Assembly: GCA_031119155.1 (NCBI GenBank)
Contig: JAVHYH010000009.1
Span: 1 to 22,798 of the forward strand
Direction of reading: 5' to 3'
Source: Brevundimonas sp.
GTDB taxonomy: Bacteria > Pseudomonadota > Alphaproteobacteria > Caulobacterales > Caulobacteraceae
Length of the DNA: 22,798 nucleotides
Program-made: the position numbers and the translations under genes
The notes under the pieces: model-generated
The model's input: only the letters and a program-made list of their open reading frames with translations
What the model was told of the DNA's origin: nothing
The model's database searches: none
Part shown: piece after piece, positions 22,751-22,798 of the stretch
Numbering within the stretch: position 1 is the stretch's first letter
Layout: the number at the start of each line of letters is the position of its first letter

Positions 22751-22798
22751 GAGCCAGAGAACGAGGGCGGGCGCGTGGGTTTGGGGACGATGCTGGAC
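22751..22798. other. Window-edge sequence, possible start of a further gene
   Basis: Only 48 bases remain. GAGGGCGG is followed by an in-phase GTG and open codons to the edge, so another gene may begin here. The stretch is too short to call. Confidence 0.25.

Overview
This is a GC-rich window from what looks like an alphaproteobacterium, most probably Caulobacterales (Brevundimonas- or Caulobacter-like). That placement is an inference. It rests on the high GC content, the TonB-receptor and acyl-CoA lifestyle, and a full TTAA-N7-TTAA CtrA-type box upstream of a pilus operon. I see no tRNA, rRNA, CRISPR array, transposase or integrase.

Region 1 (1-8779, plus strand). The 3' part of a TonB-dependent receptor ends in a strong terminator. 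It is followed by a tight seven-gene unit: AMP-forming acyl-CoA synthetase, TetR regulator, class C beta-lactamase-fold esterase, MFS transporter, small MerR regulator, SCP-x-type thiolase and SGNH/GDSL hydrolase. Gaps are between -8 and +51 bases. The likely logic is uptake of a hydrophobic or ester-bound acid, hydrolysis, CoA activation and thiolytic cleavage. The substrate cannot be read from the sequence.

Region 2 (8927-16784). A chaperone-usher pilus locus lies mainly on the minus strand. In transcription order it holds an SCPU-domain minor subunit, two tandem major-pilin-like genes, a PapD-like chaperone, a cysteine-free usher and a two-domain putative tip protein. Chaperone, usher and tip genes are joined by ATGA overlaps. 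A small convergent plus-strand gene (8927-9358) encodes one more secreted protein with an SCPU-like cysteine pattern. The two pilin genes share a 570-bp stretch with no mismatch that I can find. Their leaders have diverged and the N-terminal parts of the mature proteins are unrelated. A CtrA-like box and a 16-bp motif with a palindromic core, found in two of the promoter regions, suggest shared and possibly cell-cycle-linked control.

Region 3 (16785-22750). A TctD/TctE-like two-component pair on the minus strand is divergent from a plus-strand unit. That unit encodes a membrane-anchored periplasmic binding protein with no ABC partners, a Porin_O_P outer-membrane channel and a CitMHS citrate-metal transporter. 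This reads as a self-contained sensing and uptake module for citrate or a related anion. The orphan binding protein may be a sensor accessory rather than part of a transporter.
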